The translations under genes and the position numbers were made by a program. Positions 12,516-22,362 of a DNA stretch of 64,000 nucleotides are shown here, one piece after another. Source of the DNA: Hoplostethus atlanticus (Eukaryota > Chordata > Actinopteri > Trachichthyiformes > Trachichthyidae); the NCBI GenBank assembly GCA_034670405.1, contig JAXDDX010000043.1:2628501-2692500 (forward strand). Direction: 5' to 3'. The first letter of the stretch is position 1; the number at the start of each line of letters is the position of its first letter. The notes under the pieces are model-generated. The model was not told the origin of the DNA. It saw only the letters and a list, made by a program, of their open reading frames with translations, and did not search any database.

Positions 12516-13135
12516 TGTGGCGGACTGGGGGGAGGGAGGGTGGTAGGTTCGGCTGGACTCAGCGGCTGCGGCCAATTAAAGCTGAGTGCAGCCGGGCCTT
12601 TTTAACCTGGGTGTGTGAATGTGTGAGTGGAAGGGACGCGCCAGTGTGAGAGGCTGGCGGCGTGTATGCGGGAGCCGGCGGCGATCGGGAGGATCGAGGG
12701 CCGGCAGACCGGAGGAGCGGAGAGCGAGCCAGCAGCAGCCGCGTCTGAGCGGGGTCCGCGGCTGGAGTGCCGGGACGGAGGCGAGGGCGCGAGCTGCGGG
12801 ACGGAGTGGGAGAGCGGCGTCTCCCTCCGCGGCGACGACCGACGGAGGTCCCCGGGGGTGCAGTCGGGAGCCGCCTGTAAGAGCTGGTGACAGTCGGGGT
12901 TGGGGCGGGATGCCCCTGCAAGCCTGGCAGGCTGGCCGGCTTTGGGGTTCCGCGGCTGACCCGCCGGGGAGGACTGAGGTGCGTCGGCGGAGGGAGACGG
13001 CGTTATCAGCTGCCGTCAACGCCGGGGCCGGGTTTATTGAGTGTTGGTGAATAAAACGGCCCTGCTGGCCAACTAACCCTCCTCATGCCTTGTCTCTGTC
13101 TGTCACGGACCCCGGTAATGTGGCACCTTGCCACA
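12516..13135 (+). mobile_element. Full-length LTR (left arm of palindromic LTR insertion)
   Basis: The 620 bp segment starts TGTGGC and ends GCCACA, the terminal inverted hexamers expected of a retroelement LTR. A polyadenylation signal AATAAA is at 13050-13055, about 80 bp before the end. The next base but one begins an 18 bp primer-binding site, which fixes this as a 5' LTR in plus orientation. It is GC-rich, and ORFs across it occur in several frames and mirror onto the right arm, so none is taken as a gene. The element family was not recognised. Confidence 0.8.
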
Positions 13136-13136
13136 G

Positions 13137-13154
13137 TGGTTCCCTGACCGGGAA
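13137..13154 (+). other. Primer-binding site, tRNA-Glu type
   Basis: TGGTTCCCTGACCGGGAA lies one base after the LTR end. From memory it is complementary to the 3' end of tRNA-Glu(CTC), including CCA (acceptor end ending TTCCCGGTCAGGGAA). It is itself part of a short inverted repeat, GGTTCCC-TGACC-GGGAACC (13138-13156). Confidence 0.7.
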
Positions 13155-13156
13155 CC

Positions 13157-13612
13157 TGACAGACAGAGACAAGGCATGAGGAGGGTTAGTTGGCCAGCAG
13201 GGCCGCTTGCAGGGGCATCCCGCCCCAACCCCGACTGTCACCAGCTCTTACAGGCGGCTCCCGACTGCACCCCCGGGGACCTCCGTCGGTCGTCGCCGCG
13301 GAGGGAGACGCCGCTCTCCCACTCCGTCCCGCAGCTCGCGCCCTCGCCTCCGTCCCGGCACTCCAGCCGCGGACCCCGCTCAGACGCGGCTGCTGCTGGC
13401 TCGCTCTCCGCTCCTCCGGTCTGCCGGCCCTCGATCCTCCCGATCGCCGCCGGCTCCCGCATACACGCCGCCAGCCTCTCACACTGGCGCGTCCCTTCCA
13501 CTCACACATTCACACACCCAGGTTAAAAAGGCCCGGCTGCACTCAGCTTTAATTGGCCGCAGCCGCTGAGTCCAGCCGAACCTACCACCCTCCCTCCCCC
13601 CAGTCCGCCACA
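13157..13612 (-). mobile_element. Inverted, internally deleted second copy of the same LTR
   Basis: Read on the minus strand from 13612, this copy starts TGTGGC and matches LTR bases 1-408 (13612-13205 against 12516-12923; equal length, no indel or mismatch noticed). It then lacks 134 bp (12924-13057 of the left LTR, including AATAAA) and continues with LTR bases 543-590 (13204-13157 against 13058-13105). The last 30 bp of the LTR are absent. The result is a palindrome with a centre of about 51 bp that contains the primer-binding site. Confidence 0.8.
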
Positions 13613-13617
13613 GACGA
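13613..13617. repeat. Target-site duplication, right (GACGA)
   Basis: Matches 12511-12515 in direct orientation. Confidence 0.75.
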
Positions 13618-14344
13618 TCATTCAGACTTGGGTCATGTTGTTGTTCAATTTTTCTGCTCCATTGTAATTGTTTTGGTATCTTCAATCCCACTGCACTGGT
13701 CAGAAACATCTGTCCCATCCAGGAATGTGGCATGCATAAGGTGACCTGCCTTGTTATTGGAAGCAGAGGTGTCATATATATGCTGGACGACCCCATGCTT
13801 CTGGATGGCTTCAGTCAAAGAGGTGAAGTGAGGAAAACGCAGCGTGAAAGCCGAACTGCACCCCCCCCTCTCCCCAAGTGTAATACACACAAGTGGAGTT
13901 TGGGGTTTCTGTTACAGTCAAACTGAATCTATGTCTTGGGAGGGGGTATGGAAAATAAATATATTGGTCAATATATGTCAATATACGTTCATTCTTGTTC
14001 AAATGTATTACTTGGGCTCTGTAGTTATAAGCTACTGATCATTAGAATTGATAAGATTTCTTTGAAACAATAAATGAACAGCAGTTACAAATGACAAGTG
14101 AATATTTATTTTAGACAATATTTCACATGTAAATAATCAATCAATTTGCACTACAAGGTCCATTACAAGAGCTTCATTAAAACATCATTGGGCCTGAAGA
14201 GGCACAATCAATAATCAATTCAGACTGACAGTAATACACTGATATGTGGACAAACATGGACAATCACAGTGAAGATGAAAATACAGCAAAATACATTTTT
14301 CAATTTAAAGAGAAACATAAATATATCTGCAGTAACAATTATTT
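13618..14344. other. Intergenic, no feature seen
   Basis: AT-rich DNA between the LTR palindrome and the LINE. Short ORFs only, none recognised. Confidence 0.4.
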
Positions 14345-15464
14345 GGACCGAGCATCAACCCTCAGGGTTGTGTCCTCAGCCCCCTACTGTACTCCCTGTA
14401 CACACATGACTGTGTGGCCAGGTTCAGCTCCAACTCCATCATTAAGTTTGCGGATGACACAGTGGTGGTGGGCCTGATCTCCAACAGCGACGAGAAGGCC
14501 TACCTGGAGGAAGTTGCTGACCTGTCACTCTGGTGCCAGGACAACAGCCTCCTCCTGAATGTCACCAAAACTAAGGAGCTGATTGTGGACTTTAGGAGGA
14601 CACAACAACAGAGGACGTACTCACCACTGGGGATTAATGGGAATACTGTGGAGAGGGTGAGCAGGTATAAATACCTGGGAGTCCACATCACTGATGATCT
14701 GACATGGACAACACACACTGACACTCTGGTGAGAAAGGCGAGGCAGCGCCTTTACCACCTCAGGCAACTGAGGAAATTTAAAGTCTCCCGGAGGATCCTT
14801 CAGTCCTTCTACTCTGGAGCTGTGGAGAGCATCCTGACAGGAAGCATCACTGCCTGGTTTGGCAACAGCTCCGCTCAGGACAGGAAGGCTCTGCAGAGAG
14901 TAGTGCGTTCGGCTGAACGCACTATTGGAACTACACTCCCCACCCTGCAGGACTTATACACCAGGAGGTGCAGAACCAGAGCCTGCAGGATCATGAAGGA
15001 TCCTCACCACCCCAACAACGGACTGTTTCAGCTGCTGCGGTCAGGCAAGCGCCTCCGTAGTCACGCTGCCAAAACAGAGAGACTGAGACGGAGTTTCTTT
15101 CCTCAGGCCATCAGGACTGTGAACTCTGACCTCACCAGGGCCCCCACCAAGACCCACACACTGCCCCTCTTATGCACACACACACACTTAGGTAAAGACT
15201 ACACATAATTTATAATTTATATTATATTATACATACAATTTCCCTTTTTTACTATATTTTTATAAAGTGCTCTTATTGTAAATATTGTGTTTTTTATATA
15301 GAGCTCTTAAAAACTGTGACATTGTAAATATTGTGTTGGTTTATTGTAAATAGTGTGAACCTGTTATTTTGCACATTTCTGCTGAGCATTGCCACTTTGC
15401 ATTTCACTGCACACCTCGTGTGTGTATGTGACAATTAAACTTCTTGAATCTTGAATCTTGAATC
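14345..15464 (+). mobile_element. 5'-truncated L2/Maui-like LINE with open reverse-transcriptase frame
   Basis: Non-LTR retrotransposon copy. The open frame runs from about 14360 to the stop at 15208. It begins in the RT core with PQGCVLSPLLYSLY, then KFADDTVVVGLI, which holds the catalytic Asp pair, and continues through YKYLGVHITDDLTWTTH, LYHLRQLRKF and the C-terminal TLQDLYTRRCRTRACRIMKD. The endonuclease, N-terminal RT and any ORF1 are missing, so it cannot be autonomous. The 3' end is a short TTGAATC tandem (about 15443-15464), typical of such tails. The frame has no internal stop over 264 codons after its first ATG, implying a fairly recent insertion. Family naming is from motif similarity. 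Confidence 0.88.
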
Positions 15465-17900
15465 AACTGACCTCTGGTTGGTTGTAGATGTTGAGACTCA
15501 GATTTCTGTCTTGTCTCAACAGTCCATATGTCCATATATTATGTGGACCAATTGGTATAAATATTTTAAATATATATACAGCACACATTCAAAGGGTGAA
15601 AATATATGTATATAAAATATATGAAATATTTTTATATATTGTGAAAATATATCTTAGAAATATATTTTACATACATTTCTTTTCCATGTGTGACATTTTG
15701 GCGGGCAGGGCCGTGACCATGTCTACTATCTGGTAGCTTTACATTTTACTGAATGTGCATCACCTCCTTCTGCATAGTGTTTTGTGTTTTGGACGCACAC
15801 AGTCTTCATGACACCAATGCAGTCATGTCGCCCTGGAGCCAGAGGGGCGTAAGAAGGGTTGGGCCAAAGCAAAACCCCCCTACCGTGGTGCTCCCATGGT
15901 TGGGGAAGGCTGATGCACTTACACAGACAATATGAGTTTGACTCCCAGTGCATTAAAAGTTACAGTTGTGTAGCAGTAAGAGTGGACCACCATGTTTCCA
16001 GTAGACTGTGCTAAAGAGCATGTGGTATATTTATTGTTATTTATTTATTACATTTCACATAATAGCATGCAGCTGAGTCGCTTGTTGAGAGTGAAGCCAC
16101 CAGGCACCTTGGTCATTCTTACTGGCTTTTATATATTTCTGGTTTAATGTTGTAAAATACTCTGTAACTATGTGTTTTCATAAATGACATTTATATTACA
16201 TGGGTGATGGTCAGTGTGACAATGTGGTTCAAATAGCTTTGCCGTCTGACTAATCATTGAATTACACTGTTGCATAATGTGCTGTCCTCCTCACAAGATC
16301 TGGTTAACACAAATAATTCAATGCAGTCCTCAGATCACACAGGAGGAGACGGAAAACAACTTATTATATGAGTCAAAATTGGGTAATAAAACACACAATT
16401 GTTTCTTGTTCTTGCTTCCTTTCGTAAGCTGCACACAGTTCATTTTGGTCCAGAGGCCAGCAGTAGCCCAACAATCTGCAGACATTTTTGAAAGAGTTTC
16501 AAGATTGTATACGAGTTTAAAAGCTAAGGCATCACTTCCTATTCCTTGCTGGGACGTGGAAACAACGGCCTAGAAAAACAATGTTGCAACATCGACCGGC
16601 CAGGCCCCTCTTTACTTAGACACGCTCCTTTAGTAACTGGCTGTGCGTGGGCTCTCTTGGCCCCAGCCACAGTGTTTGTGTAGCTGGTTATGTTTATTTT
16701 CTCTGGTCTGAGGGCGACGTCTGCCAGGGTGCGCTGCGGCGCGTCACTGTCCCAGGCGCTGGGTCCACTTTCAAGGTACCACCGCGGTAACAAGACAGCC
16801 GTTGTGCCGCCTTGTATTTTTGGGCTCGGGGTCCTGGCCAGTGGTCACTTTCGGCAGCCCAACCTGGGTGACCTCTGACCTTTAGCGAAGCGCTGTGGGC
16901 CACCAGTGCACGATAAACAAACAGTTTGACCAAACATCACTCAGCACATGCTAAAAAAGGTCTTCCCTGGAGAAAAGGGTACAAGGGGTTGGTTCAGGCC
17001 AACTTGACCAGCCTAAAATTGAAATAATGACATATGCACATGTCACAGCTGGGGGTTTATTAGGCTTGTTTTCCACAGAAACACACATCTGCTTGTTGGC
17101 GTGGAGCTGTTCAATTTATTTCCCAGTGTCTGACTACTAATAAAAGCAAGTATTAAATAGAGTTAAATGACTTGACTGTGTCAGGTGTGTACCACGGCAC
17201 GGCTCGGTCCCTATTTGCCATTACAAGTTGCCTGCTGGATACCAAATATACAAGATTCATAAAACAACCCATGAGTTGAAGTCTTGTGTACTTTTTGGTG
17301 TGTCGATACCCAGATGTGTTTCACTAACTCATGAGTTCAACTCAAGTAGCATACAGGAGGCTCATCAGTGCAGGATTACACTCTCCACAAAGTTGTGTGA
17401 GCAGAAAATAAGGTATAATTCAATAAATACAACACTCAATATACAGAAGAATTCTATATATAATAGGCACTTTATCCAGTATTGCATTGTAATGTATTAT
17501 CTACAACACATGTTTTATATAGAATATAGAACAGGGAGGAGAAGGCCTCCACAGACTGTCCATATACAAACATTAGTCACTTCTATCTTGAAGCTCAACA
17601 GCCTCCTTTCACACCCTCAGTTCATACTTTATCATGATTACGTAACACTCATGTACACACTGACAGGAACTCATGAGAAAAGATAAGACCATCACACCAA
17701 TCATTCCTTCTCTGACTCTTCTCTGACTAATGGTTCCTGATGTCAACATCGATACGTTAGAAACTCTGATTCTGGTTTCAGATGTGAATCATTCAACTGA
17801 CCCGTTCGCTTGAGTGAAAACATTTGCGATGACACCGACGCCTTCCTGACGTCTTCACGGACAGATAAAGAATTCAGCGTAACACCTTTGAAGGGGCATT
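15465..17900. other. Intergenic, no gene seen
   Basis: AT-rich, with an AT microsatellite-like patch around 15550-15680. ORFs such as 17228-17686 and 16539-16933 show no recognisable domain. Confidence 0.4.
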
Positions 17901-17984
17901 ACTGGAAGGTTGAAAAGTTGGGGTTTTCGGTTTTCGGTTTTTAGCTGTAAAAATACATATGGGCGTGGCGGTTCAGTGGCCAAA

Positions 17985-18800
17985 AGCAAATTGTTTACAC
18001 ACAAACACGGGAACTTGAGACACAATGACCAAAACCTGACACTCGTTTACCAAACCCTTAAACCAATTCTGCAAAAATACAAGAACATTTTCTGCAATTC
18101 TGAGTGAAAACCACACACAATTCTGTACATTTTTTAAATAATTTTTCTTCATAACTAAAATCTTGAAAGCACTGCCATTCAAAACGCTGAACTGAAACTA
18201 CAAATTGGCCACGTTGACGACACACAGGTACAAACACTCGCTGCTAGCTAAATTGTCCAATTACAAATTAGAGCAGAGGGGTGAAGGTGACTCTCCTGTT
18301 TTGGAGATGAATGGATGCAACATTGTAGAGAGAGATAGGAGGAGGAGGAGGAGCATCTAGGGATCTGTCATGCCAGGCCAAACATCCCCCACTGCTCAGC
18401 CAGAGAGAACATTACTTGCGATAAGGACGAGATCCTGTGGCGAGACAGAAACCCAAGACCGGATGCAGCCTATTGTTTTGTTACCCTAGACAGTATTCCT
18501 ATTTCCTATATTGTATTTGTGTGTTTGTCTAATAGCATGATCATATTTTACAACAGGCTACTGTACCAATGTAAGCCTACTGATAAGTAAAGGTATTCAT
18601 AGTGGTGTTTTCAATTGAGCACAGTGTGCAATCGGTTCTGGAAAGATCTGGTCACATGATGGCGTGTGTGTATCAATTGATGCGAAATTCAGTTCTGAGA
18701 AGACATGACATGGTTCTGAATGTAACGTTTCCTTTTGCAAGAGATTTGTATGTTTTCTTTTTATTACATACATTATTGTTTGGTGTTTGATGTTTTGAGA
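17985..18800 (+). mobile_element. Fragment of IS630/Tc1-like transposon (3' part), copy B
   Basis: In the frame through 18310-18500 the decayed C-terminus reads WMQHCRER, a stop, EEEEEHLGICHARPNIPHC, then SARENITCDKDEILWRDRNP. This looks like the end of fish IS630-like transposases (IARENI...DEILWPDR...). The same block occurs in reverse at 10.5-11.05 kb. Catalytic residues are not in this piece, and an additional roughly 150 bp near 18040-18160 is absent from copy A. Confidence 0.6.
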
Positions 18801-19332
18801 AAACAAGGCATCATTTATAGAAAATGTATTATTACTTTCTACTGCAAACCACTTGTAATAATTAAGCAGAAAACGCCAGAAAAAAATCAAAAATGTCCAG
18901 GAAAGATGTAAGTGGAGGTCAAACAACAACTTAATTGGGATTGTACAAGGACCTCTCCTCAAAAACACACGTAACATTTACATTTCAGGCATTTAGCTGA
19001 CAATCTTATCCAGAGTGACTTAAAATAAGTGCAATAGTTGAATAATCTTTAATTCCCCCAAATCACGAGCAACCAAAAACAAGGAGTGCAAAGGTCAGGG
19101 CCTCAGCGCCTTAGAGTAATGCTGATTACACTGAAAACTCAAAACAATAAAATAAATAAAAATAAGCAGATGGAGGGTAACAAGTTGCTGGTGAATACAG
19201 GTTCACTGTGCAAAGTTGCAGGAATGATCGATGAACACGCTATATGTCTGGGTATTTGTCTTAGAAATCTCTTGGCCTAAAGGATTAGCTCTGTATTTGG
19301 ACAGTGTGGGCCATGCCAGAGCTCTGTGTGGC

Positions 19333-19365
<33 letters not shown>

Positions 19366-19719
19366 GGGGTGACTCATGAATCTGTATGTGTTGAGCCACA
19401 CCAAAGAGATGGCATGCTTACGTGTGCACACACGACTATACCTGAGTGAATGTTTACGTGCGAGTGTGAAAGGTCTGTGTGAAGCAATCGTAAAAAAATC
19501 CCAAAATATCAGATTAATATTTTATCATGTGATGTAGGAGAGTACACTCCCTGAACAGGTAACGGGGGTTTTCACATTTCCAAAGAAATGTTTTTCAGTG
19601 GAAATCTCATCTTCCAGTAAATGACACCTGACCTCCCTCCAGTCAGACGTTATCGTGTCGATCACCGCCAATAACAACATCAAATGTCTTGCTCAGAAAG
19701 GTTTATCTGCATAGAGGAA

Positions 19720-19765
<46 letters not shown>

Positions 19766-19860
19766 TTCATGTGCGACTGCTATGCTGATTGCTAAATGCA
19801 AATCAGAGGAATTAACGGTTCCAGCAAACAACTTCACTGACAGTTAAAACTGTAATTATT
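18801..19860. other. Intergenic with (TG)n microsatellites
   Basis: No gene. (TG)n at 19337-19362 and a longer (GT)n at about 19722-19762. Confidence 0.6.
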
Positions 19861-19959
19861 GGTCTCTTGCACCGCGGCAGATTACAAAGGGCTCAGCGAC
19901 TCTGTTGGCACGCACACGGTTCTTCAGATCGTTGTGGGCCTCAGGGTGACGTTGGGGGC

Positions 19960-20255
19960 GTTGGTGGTGTTGGTGGCGTTGGTGGCGTTGGTCAAGCCCC
20001 CATTAGCTACTATGCAACAAATAGCTGGAACAAACTTCCAGAACAACTGAGACTGAACCAGACTAAAAATGTTTCTGTTCACCACCGCTTTCTGCTGAAC
20101 TGTAAACTTGCATTATGACTTTTATTCATTTTTTCACTGTGATTTAATTTTTTATTTTATTTTTTTTAAATGTCTTTATAAATGTCCTTGTTTTAAATGT
20201 CTTTTAATGCCTCATGTAAAGCACTTTGAACTGCCTTGTGTATGAAAGGCGTCCT
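19960..20255 (+). mobile_element. L2-type LINE 3'-end remnant
   Basis: The ORF ending at 20118 closes with SYYATNSWNKLPEQLRLNQT, the form of L2 RT C-termini. It is followed by GTAAAGCACTTTGAACTGCC, then TTGTGTATGAAAGGCG, a known fish L2 tail type. The same tail occurs reversed at 25373-25432. A GTTGGTGGC minisatellite (about 19950-19992) lies just upstream. Confidence 0.55.
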
Positions 20256-20384
20256 TAAGCAACACACCGAGTCCCTACCAGCCTCCAGCGCTGACCGTGA
20301 CCTCTGACCCCACCGTGGAGAGGGAGGCAAGAGGAAAGATGACAAGTGATTTAATATCAATATCTGTTTTAGTCTTACAGTTTT

Positions 20385-20922
20385 TGTCACGGTCTCAGCC
20401 GTGCCACCATTTTCCCTATGTTCTCCCTCCCCCTTGTGTTTCCAGTGCGTCTCTGTCTGTCTGTGTGTGTATATGTTGGTGGGCGTGGCTCCAGACTCCC
20501 GCACCTCCCTGGCTTCATCACCTACCTCTCGCTCACCTGCTCTACCTCCCACACCTGTGGATCGTCATCATCTCCATTTTAAGAACCCCGGCTTTCCACC
20601 CAGATTGTTGATTCAGCCAATGTGGGCAGCTCACGTTCCCGGCCCTCTAGAATTGTGCATTCTAGCTCTGTGTGTTTCCTACGTCGTCCTAACCCTGTTT
20701 TCCCTGTGTCCCAGGATCTCAACCCAGCCATACCGCTCTTCTCCCTGCCTGCTTGCCTGTTCACCACCTGCCTGCCTCGCCAGCCGCGTCCACCACCAGT
20801 TTCCCCGGCTTCTCCCTGCCTCCGCTCCAGCCTTTCCCCCCGGTTTCCCTCAATAAATATCCATTGTTTTCCATACTCTGAGTCTGGGTTTGCATTTGGG
20901 TCCGACCAGTGATATCGTAACA
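20385..20922 (+). mobile_element. Solo LTR 1
   Basis: A 538 bp unit beginning TGTCACGG and ending CGTAACA, with AATAAA at 20852-20857. It is flanked by the 5 bp duplication GTTTT (20380-20384 and 20923-20927). No primer-binding site, polypurine tract or gag/pol is attached, so it is a solo LTR left by recombination. It is homologous to the LTR at 21620-22138, sharing TGTCACGGTCTCAGCCGTGC at the start and TTTGGGTCCGACCAGT near the end. Confidence 0.75.
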
Positions 20923-21069
20923 GTTTTTCTCAGTTGTTTTGGTTTTCCTTCATCATGGCCTGTATATACTTATTGAAGTTGCAGAGAAGAACACAGAACA
21001 TTTTTACTTTACTGTATGATTCTACAGTAAAACTGATTTGATATTTTGTTTATTGTATTCTAGAGAATA

Positions 21070-21597
21070 ATGGAGCTGGAAGGAAGTGAAATCCCTCACA
21101 CCCTTGTGTTTGTGGATGAGGCTGGGTTCAATCTGGCCAGGAGACGTGGCCGACATGTTACAGGCCACCGAGCCACGGTGGATGTGCCAGGCCACCACGG
21201 GGGCAATATCACTATGTGTGCTGCAATATCTGAGAATCGTGCGAGTACACATATTCCCAATATTGGCTCATACAACACCCAGAAACTCCTGACGTTCTTG
21301 GACACCCTCCAGACAGAGATCTTATCCCTGAGAATGAGGTAAGGCATCACTTGCCAAATTTTGTAATCGTGTGGGATCATGTCAGCTTCCACCATGTCAT
21401 CAGGGAATGGATTTTTGTCCACCAAAGGATGCTGACGGTGTTCCTTCCACCATATTCTCCATTCCCGAATCCAATTGAGGAATTATTTTCTGCATGGAGG
21501 GTCATCGGTCTTGAGACCAAATGTCTCCGCTTGCTGCAATGGATGCTGCTTGTGATGACATCACAGCAGAACATTGCAGGGGGTGAGTCTTTAGTGT
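21070..21597 (+). pseudogene. Decayed IS630/Tc1-like (DDE) transposase
   Basis: The transposase of a Tc1/mariner-IS630 type element. The first frame (21070-21342) contains FVDEAGFNLARRRGRHVTGH, with the first catalytic Asp in VDEAGF, and GNITMCAAISEN. After a frameshift near 21340-21355 the second frame has FVIVWDHVSFHH (second Asp) and PPYSPFPNPIEELFSAWR (catalytic Glu). The DDE triad is therefore present, but the reading frame is broken and the N-terminal DNA-binding part is missing. The frame stops at TGA after HCRG (about 21580), which may be decay or an old splice donor (GGTGAGT). A CTAG acceptor-like site precedes the frame at about 21060. The two solo LTRs sit on either side. Confidence 0.8.
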
Positions 21598-21619
21598 AGC
21601 ACTCCAGCTTTACTGTGTT

Positions 21620-22138
21620 TGTCACGGTCTCAGCCGTGCCCCCTGTGTTCCCCATGTGTCTCTATCTGTCTGTCCCTGTCTGTGTGTGTTCGTGTGGTGG
21701 GCGTGGCTTCCCATCCTCCTCCCGTTTCCTGGCTACACACCTGAACCCCATCAACTCATCAGACCTCCTGTATATCTTCTCCGGTTTTCCAGTCATTCAT
21801 CGCCAGATCATTGATTCAGCCAGTGTGGTATTTCTCGTTCCCGGCCACTTGAATTTGGATTCAAGATTATCTGTTGTTTGCTTGACGTTAACCCTGCTCT
21901 CCCTCTGCCCAGGATCATTACCGTCTCCAGTCATTTCGCGCATCCCCGTCTACCTGCCTGCTACCTGTCAACCTGTTCATCCACCACCTGCCTGCCCTGC
22001 CTGCCATGTCTCCTGCCTGTCTCCCTGCTTCGCCCTGCATCCACTCTACCCTCCGGTTTCTCCTTGAATAAAACTCTCTTTGTTTATTCTACCTCTGAGT
22101 CCGAGTTTGCGTTTGGGTCCGACCAGTCCACCGTTACA
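21620..22138 (+). mobile_element. Solo LTR 2, same family
   Basis: A 519 bp unit TGTCACGG...CCGTTACA with AATAAA at 22067-22072, flanked by the 5 bp duplication GTGTT (21615-21619 and 22139-22143). Because its duplication differs from that of LTR 1, the two are separate insertions and not the ends of one provirus. Confidence 0.75.
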
Positions 22139-22362
22139 GTGTTAGACTATACATTATTTTCCTTTTTTTGTATTGATGTATTTTTGTATTATATTGTGCT
22201 GTGTTAGTTTTCTGTTTACTGTGGTGTCAGACTGTTACTTTACGTAAATAAAAATACAGTGACCATTTCCATGGAAATGTGAGTGCCATGTGTAATGTAA
22301 AACCTTGTACTGTAATAGCATTCAGTTAGCTAGACAAAAATAACATTCTAGTACAGTAATAT

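Larger units (their letters stand above)
20928..22330 (+). mobile_element. IS630/Tc1-like transposon remnant carrying the transposase and solo LTR 2
   Basis: Sequence around the transposase frame (20928-21069 and 22144-about 22330) has no other identity and is taken as the remaining transposon body. Terminal inverted repeats could not be defined, so the limits are approximate. Solo LTR 1 lies at the left edge and solo LTR 2 splits the right side. Confidence 0.4.

Noticed and set aside
12559..13569. Several overlapping 100-150 codon ORFs on both strands
   Set aside because: They lie in the GC-rich palindromic LTR arms and mirror one another; no domain and no independent start context.
20385..22138. 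A single LTR provirus carrying a transposase cargo
   Set aside because: Each LTR has a different 5 bp duplication and there is no primer-binding site or gag/pol.
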